From: Plantago ovata
Taxonomy: Eukaryota > Streptophyta > Magnoliopsida > Lamiales > Plantaginaceae
Assembly: GCA_028274465.1 (NCBI GenBank)
Contig: CM051458.1
Span: 79,318,085 to 79,382,084, forward strand
Reading direction: 5' to 3'
DNA: 64,000 nucleotides
Shown here: positions 58,895 to 64,000 of the stretch, one piece after another
Layout: the number at the start of each line of letters is the position of its first letter
Numbering within the stretch: position 1 is the first letter of the stretch
The notes under the pieces: model-generated
What the model was told of the DNA's origin: nothing
Database searches by the model: none
The model's input: the letters and a program-made list of their open reading frames with translations, nothing else
Program-made: the position numbers and the translations under genes

Positions 58895-60472
58895 TGAGGT
58901 GGATGGCAAGCGACATGTGTTGCGAGCCATATCTGATCCACCTGATACTTCTCACACTACTAACTACTGTGGTCTTGTTGCCTATGTTCATTCTTATTCA
59001 CAGGTTCGTGGCATGAGGAGAAGATCCATGAAGGGGAAGTCTAGTACCCTCAAGAAGAAGAGCTAGGCGCAGACAGGAGTCGAGTCAAAGACTTTAAACA
59101 ATGGCGCTATCCGGGAGGCAACCCGGAGTTTTTATCGCTTTCTTTACCGCTTTCTTAGTTTTTTAGGTTGCATTCACTACATTCATCCTAGGATAGTCTT
59201 GCATGTTTTATATGGAGTTTATTGCCGAATTTTTTGAACCTTTTTATCGGGTAGATTAAGTAACTATGCCATTAATCATATGCTTCATCTCTATGAATTT
59301 GTTTGAGGTTTTTCTCGATTGGCTCGTCACATTTATGTATTGCTCTTAGTTAAGCTTGGTAGTCTCGACCTCACTTAGTGGTGTTTTCTCTACTGCGGTT
59401 CACGAAGGCCTTTATAATAGGATGATGCATGTTAGGGTCTTATGGTTGTTTTCCCGAGTAATTATGTACCTAAGAGGCAACAAGTCTTCACCATGCTTTG
59501 AGATTGCTAAATGCCTAGGAAGGAGGTAGTGTGAGGTTGTGTGATCCTTTGTTTGCAACCTATTCTTTCGAATAGGTTTGGGAGGGGGTTACACTATCAT
59601 TAGACTTGTTTTTCGTTTTTCATTTTAGTGTTGTAAGTTTATTTTTCCTTTCTCGTAAATTTTGTACTCCAACCTATTCTTTCGAATAGGTTTGGGGAAG
59701 TCATTTGTGAGTCATTTTGTTTCTTTTTCGTTATGCTACTGCTAGCTAAAAAAAAAATCGAAAAAAAAAGGAAAAAATTCCAGGAAAAAAACTGGAAAAG
59801 AAAAAAAGAAAAAAAAAAGATAAAAGACCCCAAAAAAGCAAAGAAGGGTCCAAAAAAAGCCAAATAGCAGTTTAGCAAATTGTTGTGTCTCATTTTTCCA
59901 ATTCTTGTAATGTTCGTAATCGTGTTGTAATTTTCTGTCTTTTCTTTTGTTTTTGAGAGTCGTCTGTTCTAGACCACCCTCGTCCTGCCATTCAGGAAGT
60001 GGTGAATATCTTAAGGCTTTGCTTGAGAGATGGGTAGAATAGGGGAGTGTTATCTTTTATAGGGAACCCTCCTTCGTTTGATGAAAGCCAGTACTGGTTC
60101 GACCTCTTTGGGGAAAAGTCTTAACTTGGTGAACAGCAGTAAGTCCTCAGTTTCATAGGCACGGGACAACCATTCGTATCTTAACATGTTTCATTACGTC
60201 GTCACTGACTAGGTCCAGGTAGAGAATGTTACGAGAGACTATCTTGTTTTAACATAAGTACTTATGTGGGTGTGTATGAGTCAATCGAGGCATTCTTCAA
60301 CCTATATTCATGTTTTGATTTATAGGGTTCTTGTTCATATGTTTTTTGATAGATTCAGTAGATTAGTTCATTTTATTTGGCATGAGACTCCATTTTATGT
60401 GTTGCATTGTTTTTTTGCATTAGAGTCTAGCTTAGTTGCTTGAGGACAAGCAAAGGTTCGGTTTGGGGAGTT
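58895..60472 (+). mobile_element. Gypsy-1 part: end of the protease block and untranslated 3' region
   Basis: Starts with the same EVDGKRHVLRAI sequence that ends the Gypsy-2 protease block. It continues through the GGGAGGCAACCC hairpin (59110-59127), two copies of the CCTATTC hairpin (59557-59578 and 59671-59692), an A/G-rich tract (59748-59822) and the polypurine tract GGTTTGGGGAG before the 3' LTR. No pol domains are seen. Confidence 0.85.
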
Positions 60473-61726
60473 TGATGAATGTGTATTTTACACTTTCATT
60501 CAAGTCTTTTTCACCTATTTTAGCTATCCTCTATGTTAATTTAGCTATACTTTAGTGCATTTTATTAGAATAGTGTCACGTTCCCCTTTAGTCTTTATTT
60601 TACAGGTTTTGGTTGAAAAACGAGGATTTCCGGGCAATTATATTGAAGTAGACAAGGAATTGGTGTTCCAGAAGCCTATTTGGAGTATCTGTAAGATTCA
60701 GGATAGGATTTGAAGTCTAGGGGTCGAATCTGGAGGTTAGAAGGCCACTAGAAGTCAGAAACCGAGTCCGAAAAGGGAAAGAAATCCAAAAACGCGTCGA
60801 AAACGCGTTTTAGGCCGAAAAAACCTCCTGGACGAATCGTCCGGGACGTGGGGCGAATCGCCCCACACCAGGCGAATCGCCCGGTGTGTGGGGCCCTTCG
60901 CCCCACACAATTCGTAGCCTATATATAGTTGCTCAGTTTTTCTCCAGTTTTCATACTTTTCCAGACCTTTTCTCTCACCTTTCTCTGTAGTTTTAGGTAG
61001 GAACTTCCCAGAGCCTGTTCTGGGGGTTAATAGCTTAAGAGATACTTTTTTATAGCAGTTTGGAGCTTGTAAGATCGCGATTCTTCGGAGATTGACAACC
61101 TTCGGTAACATTGTATCTTACAGTTTTTCTACTTATTTTTATATATCTTTCAACATGTTTTCTTCTATGATTTCTGTTGATTGCATGACAACTATGAGTA
61201 GCTAAACTTCTCGTTGGTGATAGTATGTGAATTCTTAGCGAAGGGTTAATAATTATGCTAATGGCTATATCGCGCATTATATTCTGAGTTATTGCTTTAT
61301 TTCTTTGATCTATCTAAATCTCTATCTTCGTATTGTTGGTTAATTATTGCACACAATTGGACAATTCATTGGTCTTTGACCTATCTAAATCTATATCTTC
61401 GTAGTATTTGATAATTACAACTGGACAATTCATTGATCAAAGATCTCCATGCAAAACCGAGCAATTTATGCATGATTATTAACCCGTTATGCTTTGAAGG
61501 ACCATACTATCACCAATCTCCATTATCTGTTAAGAAAAACCTTTGCTAAATCGTCTGCTGTTTTATATTCTAAATTAGATTAGATAAAGCTAGTTATAGT
61601 CCTTAGAGATCGACACTCGAGGTTATTCTACTGCTACACTACGGTTTTCGTTGTAGTTGTGAATTGCCTTTGGCTAAATAACAAATTTATTTGATTAATC
61701 GTGTCTGACAAATTCGTGCATCATCA
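60473..61726 (+). repeat. Gypsy-1 3' LTR
   Basis: 1254 bp, partner of 28800-30041, with the GGCGAATCGCC palindrome cluster at about 60826-60910. Confidence 0.92.
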
Positions 61727-61731
61727 GTGTC

Positions 61732-62594
61732 TAGCTAAGAACAACAACTTTAACAATTTTTCTAAGGACAAGACTAGGCCAAAATGCAGCTATTGTGGTT
61801 TCTCATGTCACACTCAGAAGAGTTGCTATCAATCGATTGGTTATCCACCTGGCTGGGAGGGACCAAAAGGCCAAAGAAAGCTTGGTCAAGGACAAGCCAA
61901 TGCTAATGCTGCAGAGATGGCGTCTGGTTCATAGTGTACACTTCAGGGTTCACAGAATTTGCAGTCACAAAACTTGTCTAATGGTGGTTCATTTGATGAT
62001 ATGTCACCAGATCTTTACAAGCAGTTCTTGCAGTTTACCAAGTTTCAGTCCCAGATGACTCAGAATGGTAATCATTCCCTTGCTGTAGCTATCACTGAGC
62101 ACCATCCAATGTCTACTTCTCAGGCTTCTCAAGCCTCAACAAGTTCAGGTAGTTATGCTCTATCTAGTAGTGTAGGTTTAACTTCTGCTAAATGGATACT
62201 GGACACAGGAGCTACTGACCATATGGTGTGTGATAGGTCTTATTTTACTTCATCACTGAGTACTGTAAATGTTAAAACTCAGTTGCCTACTGGTAACACA
62301 GTCATAGTTGTTGAAGCAGGACATATAAAATTATCTCCATCACTGACTTTACATAATGTTTTATATGTGCCTGGCTTTAGTTTTAATTTGGTTTCTGTAC
62401 CTCATCTAGCTATGCATGAGAATCTTGTCTGTTTATTCTCATCAACTCATTGTGATATACAGGATGCAACAACCAGAGAAAAGATTGGTTTTGCTTACAA
62501 ATTGCTCATTGTCAAAGTGATGCTACTGCTTTTGCTGTCAACTCTAAGGCCAAAGAAGAAATGGATTCTGCAACTCTATGGCACCTTAGATTAG
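61732..62594 (+). mobile_element. Copia-2 part: zinc knuckle and protease
   Basis: Resumes right of Gypsy-1 with a CCHC knuckle (CSYCGFSCHTQKSCYQSIGY). This is followed by the aspartic protease site WILDTGATDHMVCD and LHNVLYVPGFSFNLVSVPHL, the standard plant Copia order. Confidence 0.88.
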
Positions 62595-63450
62595 GTCATG
62601 CTTCAAATTCAAAATTAGTTTCTTCAAAATTGATTTCTACTTCAATTTGTAAAGACACTTTCAAGGCTTTTGATATATGCCATTTCTGTAAACAGAAAAG
62701 ATTACAATTCAATGAAAGTTTAAGTGTTTCTACAAATTTATTTGATCTTATCCATGTTGATATTTGGGGGCCATACCACACGCCTTCTTATCAAGGTCAC
62801 AAATACTTTTTAACTATTGTGGAAGACAAATCAAGGTGTACATGGTTGTATCTAATGAAAAATAAAAGTGAAACAAAAATCCATCTTCTTCATTTTTATA
62901 ATTTGGTGCTTACACAGTTTGACAGTAAAATTAAGTGCATACGCTCTGACAACGGTGCAAAATTTTTTCTCCATGATTTCTTTTCGTCTTTAGGTATAAT
63001 ACATCAAAGATCGTGTGTGGAAACTCCACAACAGAATGGCAGAGTGGAGACAAAACATCAACATTTACTACAGGTGGCAAGAGCACTTATGTTTCAATCA
63101 CAAGTTCCTTTACTCTATTGGACTGATTGTGTCCTCACAGCATGTCACAACATCAATAGATTGCCAACTCCAGTGTTACAGGACAAGAGTCCATATGAGA
63201 TTCTGTATGGTAGAATTCCTGATCTATCTCACTTGAAAATATTTGGCTCACTATGTTATTCTTCTACTTTGACAGCAAATAGAACTAAATTTGATCATCG
63301 AGCTGTCAAATGTGTTCTATTAGGATATCCATTGGGGTATAAAGGTTACAAGGTTTTGAATATAGAAACTGATCAAGTTTTTATGTCTCGACATGTTGAG
63401 TTTGTTGAACACATTTTTCCCTTTAAAGATCAAACTCCTGATACTTCTCA
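62570..63450 (+). mobile_element. Copia-2 part: integrase
   Basis: GAG-pre-integrase (LWHLRLGHAS), then integrase motifs DLIHVDIWGPYHTPS, FLTIVEDKSRCTWLYLM, RSDNGAKF and ETPQQNGRVETKHQHLL, and the downstream SPYEILYGRIPDLSHLKIFG. The region after 63450 is a Ser/Thr/Gln-rich linker toward reverse transcriptase, which lies outside the window. Confidence 0.88.
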
Positions 63451-64000
63451 AGCTCACTATCATCCCATGTACTCTAATGACTTACATAATTTTGATGTTT
63501 CTATGTCTGTAGATATGCCTCTTATTGATTCTAACAGTTCTACAGATACAAGAAACACTACTCAAAGTGTGAATGAGAGACAGAAGATAAGAGAATCTGA
63601 AACACAAGTTCATCATCATACTCCTCCTACTCAAATACCAGTACAAACAAGTAATCAGATGCAGCAGCAAACAGATTACTTGAATGAACACTACAGTGAA
63701 CATATGATGAATGCTGAGCAGGATGAAATTGATCTAATTCAACAAGAGGCACCAGCACAACCAGAACAAGTACAAATGCCAGAAACACTTCCAGTTTTAC
63801 CAGTTGAAGCTCCACAGAGAATATCAATAAGAAATAAAAGCACATCTACTTATTTATCAGTTTATGAATATGATTTACCACCTTCTCTAATGAACTCATC
63901 TGCTAACACTGTTGTATCCAGCAATTGCAGAAAGATGAATGTGAGATACCCAATTAATGATTATCTTACAACTGACAGAATATATTATGAGCACAGGTGC

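Overview
The window is nuclear DNA from a flowering plant. It has spliced genes with GT-AG introns, AT-rich spacers, and nested Copia, Gypsy and CACTA elements making up most of its length. One gene points to the order Lamiales (mint, skullcap and snapdragon relatives). It is a two-exon UGT88D-type glycosyltransferase whose PSPG box carries the arginine that defines Lamiales flavonoid 7-O-glucuronosyltransferases. No bacterial, organellar or CRISPR features are seen.

Left part (1-11768): AT-rich spacer, a 5'-truncated L1-type LINE (1586-3193), the UGT88D gene (3672-5181) with a 144-bp tandem copy of its 3' end and a Tourist-like MITE, a 3.6-kb CACTA element (CACTA-1, 6077-9693), a Sirevirus-like solo LTR (9748-10587), and an unrecognised host-like reading frame (10612-11391). 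CACTA-1 has a 3-bp target-site duplication (TSD) and the solo LTR a 5-bp one.

Middle (11769-21845): a minus-strand Copia element (Copia-1, TSD GAAGT) is inserted in the unrecognised locus and carries CACTA-2 (13973-17590, TSD ATA). The locus resumes at 21428.

Right part (21846-64000) is a set of elements inside one another. Copia-2 starts at 21846 and runs off the right edge. Copia-3 (22135-27987, minus strand) sits in its leader and Gypsy-1 (28800-61726, TSD GTGTC) sits in its gag. Inside Gypsy-1 is a block from 32161 to 58894. It contains an intron-bearing fragment of a CDPK-related kinase gene, an RNase H-like fragment, a Sirevirus-like Copia-4 (34126-42483, TSD CTCAG), an open DUF295/KIB1-4 beta-propeller gene (44794-45852), scattered SINE- and LINE-like repeats, and the right part of CACTA-3 (48641-58894). 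CACTA-3 in turn carries Gypsy-2 (51312-58001, TSD CTAAG) in an intron of its transposase-like gene.

Only the UGT88D gene and the DUF295-like gene look like working host genes. The three CACTA elements form a related group: each uses its own version of a CGGATA-cored subterminal repeat, and two encode the same Transposase_24/TnpA-like gene with a related minisatellite in the same intron. Gypsy-1 and Gypsy-2 are sister elements of Athila/Tat type that appear to carry only gag and protease. They share a 3' region with paired hairpins and a purine-rich tract, and their LTRs hold palindrome clusters whose sequences differ while their placement is the same. All coordinates, identities and ages come from reading by eye.
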